Positions 25,025-39,253 of a DNA stretch of 64,000 bases are shown piece after piece. Positions within the stretch are counted from its first letter, which is position 1, and every line of letters begins with the position of its first letter. The DNA comes from Flagellimonas sp947499585 (GTDB taxonomy: Bacteria > Bacteroidota > Bacteroidia > Flavobacteriales > Flavobacteriaceae): NCBI RefSeq assembly GCF_044596045.1, contig NZ_CP138995.1, positions 1,426,001 to 1,490,000 on the forward strand. Direction: 5' to 3'. The position numbers were made by a program, and so were the translations under genes. A model generated the notes under the pieces. That model searched no databases. It was not told the DNA's origin and saw only the letters and a program-made list of their open reading frames with translations.

Positions 25025-27481
25025 TTAATTCATCTTGTAGAGAATTAGAGAATTCTCTTGATCCTTAGCCACTAATTCTAGCTTTTTGTCATTGTCCATG
25101 TCTACTAAATCTATTAAAGAGTTTCCAAAAACAGGGAAATTAGGAATGGGTTTGGCTTGGCTATCGAACATGAATATTTTTTGATTTTGAATATCTGTTA
25201 CACTTACGTAGATTTTGTCGTAGATATAAAAGATTTTGGGTTTTGTGTAGACACCTAAATCCAAATCCACTTTCTTGCCCCTTATACTTAGAACATTATC
25301 ATCCATAAAGACCAAAGTATTACTGGTAGCATACATTCCATGATCTTTATTCAAGTTAAAATTGGTGCTGGTAAGTTTTCCTTTGGTGTCAACCTGGTGA
25401 AGCACCCCTTTTTTATTTGTGGTGGAAAACTTGTCTTTATACAAAAAGACTTCATTGTCTGAAAAGTCAATTTTTTGAGTCACCTTAATACGGTCACCAC
25501 CGGATCTATGCAGGATTTTAAGGGTTTTATCTTCTAACTGAAATACCAAATAATCTTTATTGGAAATTCTGAAGTGTTTTGGGGCAGCAATTATGGGACT
25601 TTGCGCTTGGGTATAGATAAATCCGTCAACAACTTGGGCTTTGTTATTATACATAAATACCTTTTCACTTTGGGTAATAATAAAGCGATAATCCTTTTTT
25701 TCTTCATAATCGAATACCGCTAAAGGATTTAAATTTCCGCCTTCAAATGCTTTATTAAAGGGAGGCACTTCATCTCCGTTTCGGTCTATGATCAAAAATT
25801 GATTGTTAGTGCAGAAAGCCAACTGCAAACGACCATTTTTGTAGATGTCAACCTGTTGTATAGGGCCTTGTATTCTTCCATCCAGTTGTTTTTTCCAAAG
25901 CACCTTCCCATCAGTTGAAATTAGATACAAAAAGTTGTTTTGGTCTTGAACTACAATTTCTTGCTTGTTGGTTCTATGATTTTTCACAAACTGAGGATCA
26001 ATTGCCAAATCTGTATCCAATTCCAAAGTAAACAAAGGTGTTACTGTATTACTTTTTACTGTTTTTTCAATTTTGGAGATTAGGAAGTTGATATGGGCAA
26101 AATCGGTATCTGCTACCACTTGGGCCGCAAAAGTATGGTCTGAGAAATCCCCTTTCTTGATTGGGTTGAAAAGTTTAGGGGCAAACTCTTCCTCAGCAAA
26201 GAAGTCTATTCCTGAGGAATTGGAAACAAATAAAATACTGGACTCATTGGCCAGCGTAGCTTTCGCAGTTTTATAGATAGGAGCATTGCTAAACGATGTT
26301 GCGTTCCGATAATTACTTATTAAGGTTTGTAAGGGTTCTTTACTTTCTGCAAAAACAAAAGTGTTTTCAAGAATCGTACAAAAATTAGATGCAAAACCTT
26401 TCAATAAAGGAGCGAACCCTTCCGATAACAAGTCCTTATGCTTTAAAACCAAAATTTCACTTCCTTGATAGGTAGAAGATGAGGTTTTATCGGCATTTAA
26501 GAATTCGGATAAGCTTTCAGTTCCAAAGGAGTTAAGCAATGCTACCTTTTTGTTGTTTAAATAGATGACGCCAACTTCTTCAACAGTATTAAAAAGGGTG
26601 TCAATTGGTTTTATTCTATCTAAGTAGACGTTTTGGTTTTTAGCAAAAACCTGATAATCGTCAAAGGTATAGGAAAGCACGGCCTGTGCATTTAATGGGG
26701 CAAAGAGAGGTGTTTTATTGGTTAACGGAGTTGTCCCTTTAAATAAATTGATGAAATTTTTGGTAGAGTCTGTTGCAACGGCAACTCCATTAAAACTAAA
26801 ATTATCAGAATTGGCTGAAAAATCTACGGAGACCCAATCTGAAAAAGATTTTACACCATCATGATTTTCCTTTAGTTGTGAGGACAGTATAGAAGATGGC
26901 TCATTTAAATTAAAGAATAAAGTTGCTGATTTAGTAGGTCCAGCGGTATCATACAGCCTTTTTAATGTAGGATTGACCTTTGAACTATTGGAACGAGCCA
27001 TATTTTCCATAAGCATAAGTGAAGAGCCTACAATAATGGTATTGTCGACTATCATGCTATAGACTTCATAGTCCTCAATAGTATATTTGGTTATGTTTTT
27101 GTTTTGGTAAGTAAGTGTCTCAACGGTCTTGTCGGTTATGTTTTCCAAATCAAAAAAATCAGCATTTCTATCGGAAACAAGAACAAATTCGTAATTCTCT
27201 TTACCAATTTCATAAAAAGCCAAAACGCAAGTGGTTTTGGTATTAACATGCTCTAATCCACCTGTCTTTTTAAGAATCTTCTCATGGATTTGAAAATTGT
27301 TTGTTTTTTCAAGGAAAGCATTGTTTTTAAGCTCGCTCTTGAAATTGGATAAATTATTAATTTTTACAATTAGTGCAGAATTTGGCGGTAAGTACCTTAA
27401 TGGTGAATCTGTAATTTTTACCTCGGTCTGGCAAGAAATGAAGAAAAGGATGAGTATGGGCAGCAATACCTTGGATTTCAT
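25025..27481 (-). CDS. Large uncharacterised lipoprotein with probable C-terminal beta-propeller
   Basis: An 818-residue protein from the ATG at 27479-27481; an in-frame upstream start at 27499 is less likely, because the internal Met starts a normal lipoprotein signal with lipobox FFISC (Cys17). The N-terminal half (about 30-480) begins YLPPNSALIVKINN, as seen in DUF3352-like proteins. The C-terminal ~320 residues show repeated short beta units with DGK/NGR turns (STDGKVLWKKQLDGRIQGPIQQVDIYKNGRLQLAF), consistent with a PQQ-like beta-propeller. It lies 29 nt after rnhB on the same strand and may share its transcript. No catalytic motif is visible. Confidence 0.75.
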   Translation of the reverse strand: MKSKVLLPILILFFISCQTEVKITDSPLRYLPPNSALIVKINNLSNFKSELKNNAFLEKTNNFQIHEKILKKTGGLEHVNTKTTCVLAFYEIGKENYEFVLVSDRNADFFDLENITDKTVETLTYQNKNITKYTIEDYEVYSMIVDNTIIVGSSLMLMENMARSNSSKVNPTLKRLYDTAGPTKSATLFFNLNEPSSILSSQLKENHDGVKSFSDWVSVDFSANSDNFSFNGVAVATDSTKNFINLFKGTTPLTNKTPLFAPLNAQAVLSYTFDDYQVFAKNQNVYLDRIKPIDTLFNTVEEVGVIYLNNKKVALLNSFGTESLSEFLNADKTSSSTYQGSEILVLKHKDLLSEGFAPLLKGFASNFCTILENTFVFAESKEPLQTLISNYRNATSFSNAPIYKTAKATLANESSILFVSNSSGIDFFAEEEFAPKLFNPIKKGDFSDHTFAAQVVADTDFAHINFLISKIEKTVKSNTVTPLFTLELDTDLAIDPQFVKNHRTNKQEIVVQDQNNFLYLISTDGKVLWKKQLDGRIQGPIQQVDIYKNGRLQLAFCTNNQFLIIDRNGDEVPPFNKAFEGGNLNPLAVFDYEEKKDYRFIITQSEKVFMYNNKAQVVDGFIYTQAQSPIIAAPKHFRISNKDYLVFQLEDKTLKILHRSGGDRIKVTQKIDFSDNEVFLYKDKFSTTNKKGVLHQVDTKGKLTSTNFNLNKDHGMYATSNTLVFMDDNVLSIRGKKVDLDLGVYTKPKIFYIYDKIYVSVTDIQNQKIFMFDSQAKPIPNFPVFGNSLIDLVDMDNDKKLELVAKDQENSLILYKMN

Positions 27482-27510
27482 TTTCAAAGTTTCCAACAAA
27501 TTTATGATTT

Positions 27511-28107
27511 TTAAATATCCAGTGTTAACTGTTCTGGAAGTTGTCTAAAGCTTTTTCTGTGATATTTGGTAAGTCCATGTTTTCTAATGGCTTCCCTGTG
27601 CTCTTTTGTAGGGTATCCTTTGTTTTTTTTCCAATTGTACATAGGAAATTCTTCGTGTATCCTTGCCATGTATTCATCCCTATAAGTCTTGGCCAATATA
27701 GATGCTGCTGCAATGCTCATAAATTTACCATCCCCTTTAATAATGCACTCATGTCCAACAGATGGATAGGGTTTAAATCGGTTGCCATCAACAATAATAA
27801 AACTTGGAACCTGTGCCAATGTGTCCAAAGCACGATGCATTGCCAAGATAGATGCGTTCAGGATATTGATACTGTCTATTTCATTTTCAAAAACATGACA
27901 CACCGAAAATGCGACTGCTTCTTTTTCAAGGATAGGCCTTAAAAACTCCCTTTTTGATTCTGACAATTGCTTGGAGTCGTTTAATATTTTGTTTGAGAAA
28001 CCTTTGGGCAGAATTATTGCCCCTGCCGTGACCGGTCCGGCCAAACAGCCTCTTCCAGCTTCATCTGTGCCCGCTTCATTTGAGTATTTATAAATGTGTT
28101 TGAGCAT
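27511..28107 (-). CDS. rnhB: Ribonuclease HII
   Basis: A 198-residue enzyme that cuts the RNA strand of RNA-DNA hybrids and single ribonucleotides in DNA. The start has the signature GTDEAGRGCLAGPV with catalytic Asp15 and Glu16; a third acidic residue, Asp107, is in IIVDGNRF, and the fourth lies in the AKTYRDEYM helix (...SILAKTYRDEYM). The length matches the family. It is followed by the lipoprotein gene at 27481 and is divergent from the putative porin at 28309. Confidence 0.95.
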   Translation of the reverse strand: MLKHIYKYSNEAGTDEAGRGCLAGPVTAGAIILPKGFSNKILNDSKQLSESKREFLRPILEKEAVAFSVCHVFENEIDSINILNASILAMHRALDTLAQVPSFIIVDGNRFKPYPSVGHECIIKGDGKFMSIAAASILAKTYRDEYMARIHEEFPMYNWKKNKGYPTKEHREAIRKHGLTKYHRKSFRQLPEQLTLDI

Positions 28108-28308
28108 TTTCTATACAGACAAATATTTGGTGCTCTAAAATAAAGAATGAAATTTAAAGCAGAAAAATCAAACTTAAAACCCTTGAAGCTTTTTGCCAAT
28201 GAATTCTCTTTTTTGTTAAGAAAGTGTTTTGACGAGAACTTTTAAGCTTCAAACTTTCACATTTCTTTAGAAACAAAACATATACCTTTGCTTGACGAAT
28301 AACATGGA

Positions 28309-30300
28309 ATGAGATTTTTATTTTTTGCCCTACTCTTTTTTCTGGGTCAATTACTTTTTGCACAACAAGACTCCTTACCCCCATTAGAGAAAACAGACTC
28401 TATAACTAAAGGAAAGCCCAGATTCATAAAACAAAAAGAAGAAGAGGAGGAGGAAGCTAGAACAGTTTCTATTACCGATTACAAGATTATTTCTTACGCA
28501 AGGGATACTATTACTTTGGATACTACCTTGACCATTTTAAAAGAATACAAATACAATTTTTTAAGAAAGGATGATTTTGAGTTGATGCCTTTTTCCAATA
28601 TTGGCCAACCTTATAACACTCTTGGAAGAACTTTTTCCAATAATTGGTTCTATCCGCATATGGGGGCGATTGCAAAACACTTTAATTATTTTGAAACAAG
28701 AGATATAGATTATTATAATGTTGCAACCCCAATGACAGAACTTATGTTTAAAACTACTTTGGAGCAGGGGCAACTATTAGATGCTTTACTAACGTTCAAT
28801 CTGTCTGAAAGATTTAATTTTTCATTGGCTTACAAAGGATTTAGGTCTTTGGGGAAATACCGTTTTGATCAAGCTCAGTCAGGAAATTTTAGAACAACGT
28901 TCAATTATAGCAACAAAAAGGATAACTATAATTTAAGAGGACACATAGCCGCCCAGGAAATTGACACCGAAGAAAATGGAGGATTACTTAATAGGGAACA
29001 ATTTGAGAATGATCCAGAAGGTGATTTTACAGATAGGTCACGAATTGATGTTCAGTATCAAGATGCAAATAACCGAGTGTTGGGTAAGCGATACTTTTTG
29101 GACCATCAATTAAAATTATTGAACATAAAAAGAGATTCTACAGATAACGAACCTACAACACTTACAATTGGTCATGAATTTAATTATGAAACTAAGCTTT
29201 ACGAGTTTATTCAGTCATCCCAAACAGATGCTTTTGGCCTAGACCCGTTTGTAACTCCTATAGAAGATAAGGCTCGTCTAAAAACAATGTTCAATAAAGT
29301 GTCCACAAAATTTTCAAACAAGACTTTGGGCAATGTAACGGGTAGTGTTAGCCTTTACAATTACAGCTATTTTTTTAATAGCATTTTGGTGACCGAGGCA
29401 GGTACAATTCAAAACCAATTAGAAGGAGAAGAAATTGCTATTGGGGGTGGTTATTCTAAAAAGTTTGGTCGCTTGTTTCTAGAAGGAGATATCAATTACA
29501 GTGTTTCTGGGGAGCTAACGGGGAACGCATTCAATGCGTCGGTGTCGTATCAAATAAATGATAATAATCAATTTTCTGGTTTTATTAATGCCTCCTCCCG
29601 AATGCCCAACTTTAATTTTTTATTGTATCAAAGCGATTATCAAAATTTTAATTGGCAGAATACAGCTGTTTTTGAAAACCTTCAAACACAGAGTATCGGA
29701 TTTGGTTTTGATTCAAAAAAGTTAGGCTCATTGGAAGCTGAATATAGCGCCATTGATAATTATACTTACTTCGAGTCCATTGCAACACAAGAACAGATTG
29801 ATAGTGCTCAAGAGACAGCTTTTGTAAAGCCGTTTCAGGAGGCCACAACGGTAAATCATTTGCGCGTAAAATATACCAAAGAATTTAAGTGGAGAAATTG
29901 GGCTCTCAACAATACAGTTCTCTATCAAGATGTTACCCAAGATAAACAAGTGCTTAATGTGCCGCAGCTGGTGACAAGGAATACACTTTACTTCTCAACA
30001 GACGCGTTCAAAAAGGCAATGTTCTTGCAAACGGGGGTAACCTTTAAATACTTTGCTTCCTACAATATGAATGCCTATAATCCATTGTTAGGAGAGTTTT
30101 ACATTCAGAACAGAGAAGAATTTGGAGGCTTTCCCATGTTGGACTTTTTTATCAATGCCAAGGTGAGGCAAACTAGGATATATTTAAAGGCAGAACATTT
30201 TAATTCTTCCTTCTCCGAACCTAACTTTTATTCGGCGCCAAACTATCCCTTTCGAGACTTTGTTATTCGTTTTGGATTGGTATGGAATTTCTTTTCTTAA
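28309..30300 (+). CDS. Putative outer-membrane porin
   Basis: A 663-residue protein with a signal peptide (about 1-18, ending LLFAQ), a charged Glu-rich linker near residues 40-55 (EEEEEARTVS), then a long chain of alternating aromatic and polar residues typical of a beta-barrel, ending FVIRFGLVWNFFS with a C-terminal aromatic-rich strand. Similar Bacteroidota proteins are annotated putative porin; this assignment is by architecture. A perfect TACCTTTG element (28283-28290) lies 18 nt before the ATG. It stands alone, divergent from rnhB, and ends just before the rRNA promoter region. Confidence 0.78.
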   Translation: MRFLFFALLFFLGQLLFAQQDSLPPLEKTDSITKGKPRFIKQKEEEEEEARTVSITDYKIISYARDTITLDTTLTILKEYKYNFLRKDDFELMPFSNIGQPYNTLGRTFSNNWFYPHMGAIAKHFNYFETRDIDYYNVATPMTELMFKTTLEQGQLLDALLTFNLSERFNFSLAYKGFRSLGKYRFDQAQSGNFRTTFNYSNKKDNYNLRGHIAAQEIDTEENGGLLNREQFENDPEGDFTDRSRIDVQYQDANNRVLGKRYFLDHQLKLLNIKRDSTDNEPTTLTIGHEFNYETKLYEFIQSSQTDAFGLDPFVTPIEDKARLKTMFNKVSTKFSNKTLGNVTGSVSLYNYSYFFNSILVTEAGTIQNQLEGEEIAIGGGYSKKFGRLFLEGDINYSVSGELTGNAFNASVSYQINDNNQFSGFINASSRMPNFNFLLYQSDYQNFNWQNTAVFENLQTQSIGFGFDSKKLGSLEAEYSAIDNYTYFESIATQEQIDSAQETAFVKPFQEATTVNHLRVKYTKEFKWRNWALNNTVLYQDVTQDKQVLNVPQLVTRNTLYFSTDAFKKAMFLQTGVTFKYFASYNMNAYNPLLGEFYIQNREEFGGFPMLDFFINAKVRQTRIYLKAEHFNSSFSEPNFYSAPNYPFRDFVIRFGLVWNFFS

Positions 30301-30613
30301 AATTATCACAACATTAAAATAATTTGAACCTGAAAAACAGTGGTTTACAATTTTATTTATTTTTTTAAAGAAAAATAGATGAAAACTACTTGCGGAGGAA
30401 AAATAAGGTGTTTATATTTGCACCCGCTTAGCTGATAAGGCTAGGTTGAAAGAGAGAGGGGGAAAGGCCTTTTTTAGGGTTTATTTTTTTCTTTTTGATT
30501 TAGAGAAGTTCATTAACATATTGTATAGACAGCGTAAAAGAGAATAACAAAGAACCATTTTGATGTCAAGGACTTGGTTGTTGTTTGGGAGTTGAATAGA
30601 TATTTAACGATAG
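30301..30613 (+). promoter_or_regulatory. rRNA operon promoter and leader
   Basis: This 313-nt gap contains no gene. It holds a good Bacteroidota promoter: TTG at 30390-30392, 20 nt, then a perfect TAnnTTTG (TATATTTG, 30413-30420). Transcription should begin a few nt later, giving a leader of about 190 nt before the 16S start. The C-rich stretch after the -7 element (CACCCGC) is notable. Confidence 0.75.
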
Positions 30614-32136
<1,523 letters not shown>

Positions 32137-32233
32137 TAGAGAAAAGACGACCGGACATTATCCGGGTCCGTCATCGAGGTGGTCCTTTTTTCTTTTATGC
32201 TGTCTTATAATATGTTTTTAAAATACTGGCTAC

Positions 32234-32307
32234 AGTCTCATAGCTCAGCTGGTTAGAGCGCTACACTGATAATGTAGAGGTCGGCAGTTCGAGTCTGCCT
32301 GAGACTA
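32234..32307 (+). tRNA. tRNA-Ile (GAT)
   Basis: 74 nt with a 7-bp acceptor AGTCTCA/TGAGACT, discriminator A and anticodon GAT at 32268-32270 in the loop CTGATAA closed by CTACA/TGTAG. No CCA is encoded. It lies in the 16S-23S spacer. Confidence 0.96.
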
Positions 32308-32466
32308 CAGATCAAGCCAATGGCTTGTGCATGGGGGTTTTGGGAACGGGACTTTCAAACGTTCATTAAATATTGAAGGAAATTTTAGAAGTTGGGTATC
32401 CCAAGTTGACGTATAGGTCATCAATTAACTGATAACTGTTAACTGATAGCCGGCTACTGAAAAACA

Positions 32467-32541
<75 letters not shown>

Positions 32542-32718
32542 AACGGCGTAAAAGCTGTCCACGGCATATTTTTTTTGCCAGTGGCGGCCCGCCACAAGTT
32601 CATTGACATATTGGGACGGAGCGTGATGGTTTACACCATCATGGCGAAGTCAAAAAAGAAACACGAAGTAGAATAGAATATAATAAAGGATTACGAGGGC
32701 ATTTGTACTTAGGTACGA

Positions 32719-35544
<2,826 letters not shown>

Positions 35545-35661
35545 TGCCCCTCGGCAGTTCTTTACAGCATACTATTATTACCCTGTGTTTCTTATTTGAA
35601 CGGTTGCCAAGTGCACCGTCCCATTATTATGTCATATATGGACCTTAAAATATTGAAGATT

Positions 35662-35770
35662 TAGGTGGCCATGGCGACGGGGCCCACCCCTTTCCATTCC
35701 GAACAGGGAAGTTAAGCCCGTTTGCGCCGATGGTACTGCTATACCAAGTGGGAGAGTAGGTCGCCGCCTT
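35662..35770 (+). rRNA. 5S ribosomal RNA
   Basis: About 109 nt beginning after the 117-nt spacer that follows the 23S. The terminal helix AGGTGGC/GCCGCCT closes it, and the CCATTCCGAACAGGGAAGTTAAGC core is recognisable. End positions are within a few nt. Confidence 0.93.
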
Positions 35771-35775
35771 CCTTG

Positions 35776-35809
35776 AACGCCCTTTACATAACGTAAAGGG
35801 CGTTTTTTT
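35776..35809 (+). terminator. rRNA operon terminator
   Basis: A perfect 12-bp stem (AACGCCCTTTAC with GTAAAGGGCGTT, loop ATAAC) followed by T6. It directly follows the 5S and should end the operon transcript. Confidence 0.93.
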
Positions 35810-35973
35810 GTTTTTACAACTCTACAAACCTTATTTAAAAGTAGGATATCCCTTACAAATTGTTATATTTGAGACGCCTCGAATATGAATTTGTTTTCCC
35901 GACCCATATGCATTATCAATATGTAGCAGATTTGCTATGGTATTTAGATTAGTAACCATTAAAACTAAATACT

Positions 35974-37707
35974 ATGAAGAAACGACTACTTTTTGCCGCA
36001 TTTTTTGTGTTGGCGTTTACCGTAAAATCGCAATCTTGTAATTGTGATGTTACGCTTTCCGGATTATCATCTTCGACTTTAAACTTGGTTTGGGCATCTA
36101 ATGTGAGTTATTCCCCTGGAGATACAATTTGTATACCCGCAGGTAATTATGCTGGTATACGTTTTTATGACTTTGAAGGAACAGCAACCAATCCGGTGAC
36201 ATTTAAAAATTGTGGCGGGCAAGTTGTTCTAAACGAAGCAGCCTATTCTGCATTGGAGTTCAAAAACAGTAAATACATTCATTTAACGGGTACAGGGGAT
36301 GTCAATTACAATTATGGGATTAAGATAGAAGGAACAGGGTCATGGGCTATGGGGATGGTTTTGAGCGCATTGAGTACAGATGTCGAAATAGATCATATAG
36401 AGGTGGCTCATGCTGGTTTTGCAGGGTTGATGGCAAAGACTGATCCTGATTGTAATAATTCTGATACGTGGAGGGTCAACGGTTTCGTAATGAAAAACCT
36501 AAATATTCACCACAATTATATTCACAATACCCATGGAGAGGGCATTTATATCGGTTTTACTTTAGGTTATAAATTAGATTCAGGACGTAACTGCAGTGGT
36601 ACAGAGGTCTATGGTCATTGGTTAGAAAATGTGGACATACACCACAATATAGTTGAAGATACAGGCTGGGATGCTATTCAATTGAATCTGGCTCATATTA
36701 ACAGCAAAGTGAGAGACAATACTATTTATGATTATGGAACTCGGGGGAATTGGGGGCAAGCTTTTGCCATGAGCCTAGGAGGTGGCGCTTATGAAGTCTA
36801 CAATAATCATATCGTTAACGGCCCTTTGGAAAAAGGCTGGGGAATGCAAATAATTAATGGCGAGAGCGGCACAAAGGTTTATAATAATGTGTTTGTAAAA
36901 CCTAAAATGCATGGAATATTTCTTCATAACAGGCACGAATTTGAAGATTTAAATGAGGGCTATTATGTAGCGAACAATACTATAGTAGAGCCGGAAAGAG
37001 CTGGCGTGCATTATAATACCACAGTTTTGCATCCGGTCGATCCAGCTGATTTATATAGAAATCAGAGTGAAGTTCCATCGTATTTTGTAAATAATCTGGT
37101 GGTTGATCCAGGATATGATTTTGAGGGAGGAAATACTTGGAAGCAAAACCAAGAAAGCTATTTTGACTTTAATGAAAGGGACACAAGGGATAGTTTATTA
37201 ACTAATATATATTCAAACATTATGACTCGCCAAATAGATACATTGGGACTCACGGATATTTTAAACAATGATTATAGCCCTTCTTCTGCTAGTTCAGATG
37301 TGGTTGATGCGGGTTCAAGTGTTACTTCATGGGGAATAACCTTCGATATGGATAATGCATCACGACCTTCTGGAAGCGCTTTTGATGTGGGAGCCTATGA
37401 ATTTCAATCTAGTGGAACTCCTTTAAAAGCACAATTACCTGAAGATGTAGAATTGTTTGATGTACTTGTTGAGAAACATGCACAAACATTGTTTTATCCA
37501 AACCCAACAAGTTCTTCTTTTAGATTGGAAAATAGTAGTTATGAAGAAGCAATTATTCAATTAATAACTACGGAGGGAAGAATTATTCATACAGGTAAGT
37601 ATAAGATGGGAACTTCCTTTAATGTTGAGGAATACACGGCTGGACTATATTTTTTGAAATTAATTACCTCAGATGAAACCGAGGTACATCGCTTAATAAT
37701 TAGATGA
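35974..37707 (+). CDS. Secreted right-handed beta-helix protein with T9SS type A sorting domain
   Basis: A 577-residue protein. A signal peptide (about 1-19, ending VKSQ) is followed by a parallel beta-helix (about 30-430), with the rung-like repeats HHNYIHNTHGEGIYIG and DIHHNIVEDTGWDAIQL. Such helices occur in polysaccharide lyases and related carbohydrate-active proteins, but the catalytic residues are not clear here. The last ~70 residues are a type A type IX secretion sorting domain (FYPNPTSSSFRLEN ... GLYFLKLITSDETEVHRLIIR), so the protein should be exported and anchored or released by the T9SS. It lies just behind the rRNA operon. A TATATTTG element sits at 35864-35871, about 100 nt before the start. 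Confidence 0.87.
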   Translation: MKKRLLFAAFFVLAFTVKSQSCNCDVTLSGLSSSTLNLVWASNVSYSPGDTICIPAGNYAGIRFYDFEGTATNPVTFKNCGGQVVLNEAAYSALEFKNSKYIHLTGTGDVNYNYGIKIEGTGSWAMGMVLSALSTDVEIDHIEVAHAGFAGLMAKTDPDCNNSDTWRVNGFVMKNLNIHHNYIHNTHGEGIYIGFTLGYKLDSGRNCSGTEVYGHWLENVDIHHNIVEDTGWDAIQLNLAHINSKVRDNTIYDYGTRGNWGQAFAMSLGGGAYEVYNNHIVNGPLEKGWGMQIINGESGTKVYNNVFVKPKMHGIFLHNRHEFEDLNEGYYVANNTIVEPERAGVHYNTTVLHPVDPADLYRNQSEVPSYFVNNLVVDPGYDFEGGNTWKQNQESYFDFNERDTRDSLLTNIYSNIMTRQIDTLGLTDILNNDYSPSSASSDVVDAGSSVTSWGITFDMDNASRPSGSAFDVGAYEFQSSGTPLKAQLPEDVELFDVLVEKHAQTLFYPNPTSSSFRLENSSYEEAIIQLITTEGRIIHTGKYKMGTSFNVEEYTAGLYFLKLITSDETEVHRLIIR

Positions 37708-37716
37708 TTAAAAACA

Positions 37717-37749
37717 AAAACTCCCCAAAATAATTCTTTGGGGAGTTTT
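37717..37749. terminator. Bidirectional terminator between the beta-helix gene and gltD
   Basis: A perfect 13-bp stem (AAAACTCCCCAAA/TTTGGGGAGTTTT, loop ATAATTC) between converging genes. The A-run and T-run at its base allow it to work on both strands. Confidence 0.88.
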
Positions 37750-37778
37750 CTATAAAGGGTTTGGTTGGGTATTCAATT

Positions 37779-39245
37779 TTACACTCTTGGTAAATCGCCA
37801 TCACCTTTTAAAGGTAAATTCGATTTTCCCATTAAAAAGCTATCCACATGATGGGCGGCTTGTCTTCCTTCGGATATTGCCCAAACAATCAAGGATTGTC
37901 CTCTCCTTTGATCGCCCGCAACAAAAATACCGGGCACATTGGTTTTGTAGTCTTTTTCAGATGCGCTAATGTTGGTTCTAGTATCCATCTGCAAACCGAG
38001 TTGATCTGCTATAGTTGTTTCTGAACCAGTAAATCCAAGTGCAAGTAAGGTCAAATCACATTCCCATTCTTTTTCCGTTCCTGCTACTTCTTTAAGAACC
38101 GGTCTTTGCCCTGGAACTTTATCCCAGAAAACTTCTGCTGTGATCAGGCCTTTTAAATTACCATTTTGATCACCAATAAATTTTTTAGTTGAAATGCTAA
38201 AGACGCGCTCGGCACCTTCTTTATGAGATGAACTGGTTCTTAGACGCATAGGCCAAAATGGCCATGGCTGCCCCTCGGGTCTTTTTGTGGTTGACTTGGG
38301 CATAATCTCAAAATTGGTTACAGAAACTGCACCATGGCGAATTGATGTACCAATGCAATCAGAGCCGGTATCTCCGCCACCTATAACAATAACTCTTTTT
38401 CCTTTGGCTGAAAGTTCTTCACCTGTATATGGAATACCATCAACTTTTCTATTGTTTTGCGGAAGAAAATCCATGGCTTGCACAACTCCTTTTAAATCGG
38501 AACCTGGAATGGGAAGTTTTCGTCTAACCGAAGCGCCACCGCAAAGCACAATGCTATCAAACTCTTTTTGGAGTTCATCAGCTTTAACATCAACTCCAAC
38601 ATTAATAACGGTTTTGAAGGTGATTCCTTCTTGTGTCATTATCTCAAGACGCCTATCAATTACATTCTTTTCCATTTTAAAATCAGGAATTCCATAACGC
38701 AACAACCCACCAATTTTTTCATCACGTTCTAAAACAGTAACGAAATGTCCTGCTCTGTTCAATTGTTGAGCTGCAGCAAGACCGGCAGGACCAGATCCTA
38801 CGACGGCTACTTTTTTACCTGTTCTTTTGATTGGCGGCTCAGGTTTTATCCAGCCATTCTCAAAGGCTGTTTCAACAATATTCTTCTCAATATTCTCAAT
38901 AGAAACTGGATCTTCGTTGATGCCTAGTACACAAGCTTCCTCGCATGGTGCAGGACATAACCTCCCCGTAAATTCTGGAAAGTTATTGGTTGAATGCAGA
39001 ATCTTTGTGGCCTTTTCCCACTTTCCCTGATACACGGCATCATTAAAGTCAGGAATGAGATTGCCTAAAGGACAACCACTGTGACAAAATGGAATGCCGC
39101 AGTCCATGCATCGTGCGCCTTGGTCCTTTAATTCATTTTCCTTTAAGGGAACTGTAAATTCCTTATAGTTTTTGATTCTTTCTTCAACTGGAGCATAGGC
39201 CTCTATTTTCCTGTCAAACTCCATAAATCCTGTCGTCTTTCCCAT
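37779..39245 (-). CDS. gltD: Glutamate synthase small subunit
   Basis: A 488-residue NADPH-dependent subunit that passes electrons to the large subunit. N-terminal iron-sulfur cysteines are Cys46, Cys49, Cys54 and Cys58 (RCMDCGIPFCHSGCP). The FAD site is at GSGPAGLAAAQQL and the NADPH site at GGGDTGSDC, with the late FVAGDQRRGQSLIVWA segment typical of the family. It is 8 nt after gltB on the same strand, so the two are co-transcribed for ammonia assimilation. Confidence 0.96.
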   Translation of the reverse strand: MGKTTGFMEFDRKIEAYAPVEERIKNYKEFTVPLKENELKDQGARCMDCGIPFCHSGCPLGNLIPDFNDAVYQGKWEKATKILHSTNNFPEFTGRLCPAPCEEACVLGINEDPVSIENIEKNIVETAFENGWIKPEPPIKRTGKKVAVVGSGPAGLAAAQQLNRAGHFVTVLERDEKIGGLLRYGIPDFKMEKNVIDRRLEIMTQEGITFKTVINVGVDVKADELQKEFDSIVLCGGASVRRKLPIPGSDLKGVVQAMDFLPQNNRKVDGIPYTGEELSAKGKRVIVIGGGDTGSDCIGTSIRHGAVSVTNFEIMPKSTTKRPEGQPWPFWPMRLRTSSSHKEGAERVFSISTKKFIGDQNGNLKGLITAEVFWDKVPGQRPVLKEVAGTEKEWECDLTLLALGFTGSETTIADQLGLQMDTRTNISASEKDYKTNVPGIFVAGDQRRGQSLIVWAISEGRQAAHHVDSFLMGKSNLPLKGDGDLPRV

Positions 39246-39253
39246 GGCTCAAA

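Noticed and set aside
32414..32448. Direct repeat TTAACTGATA (two copies) between the spacer tRNAs.
   Set aside because: It is only 10 nt long and in an rRNA spacer that tolerates simple repeats. No function or mobile-element boundary is indicated.
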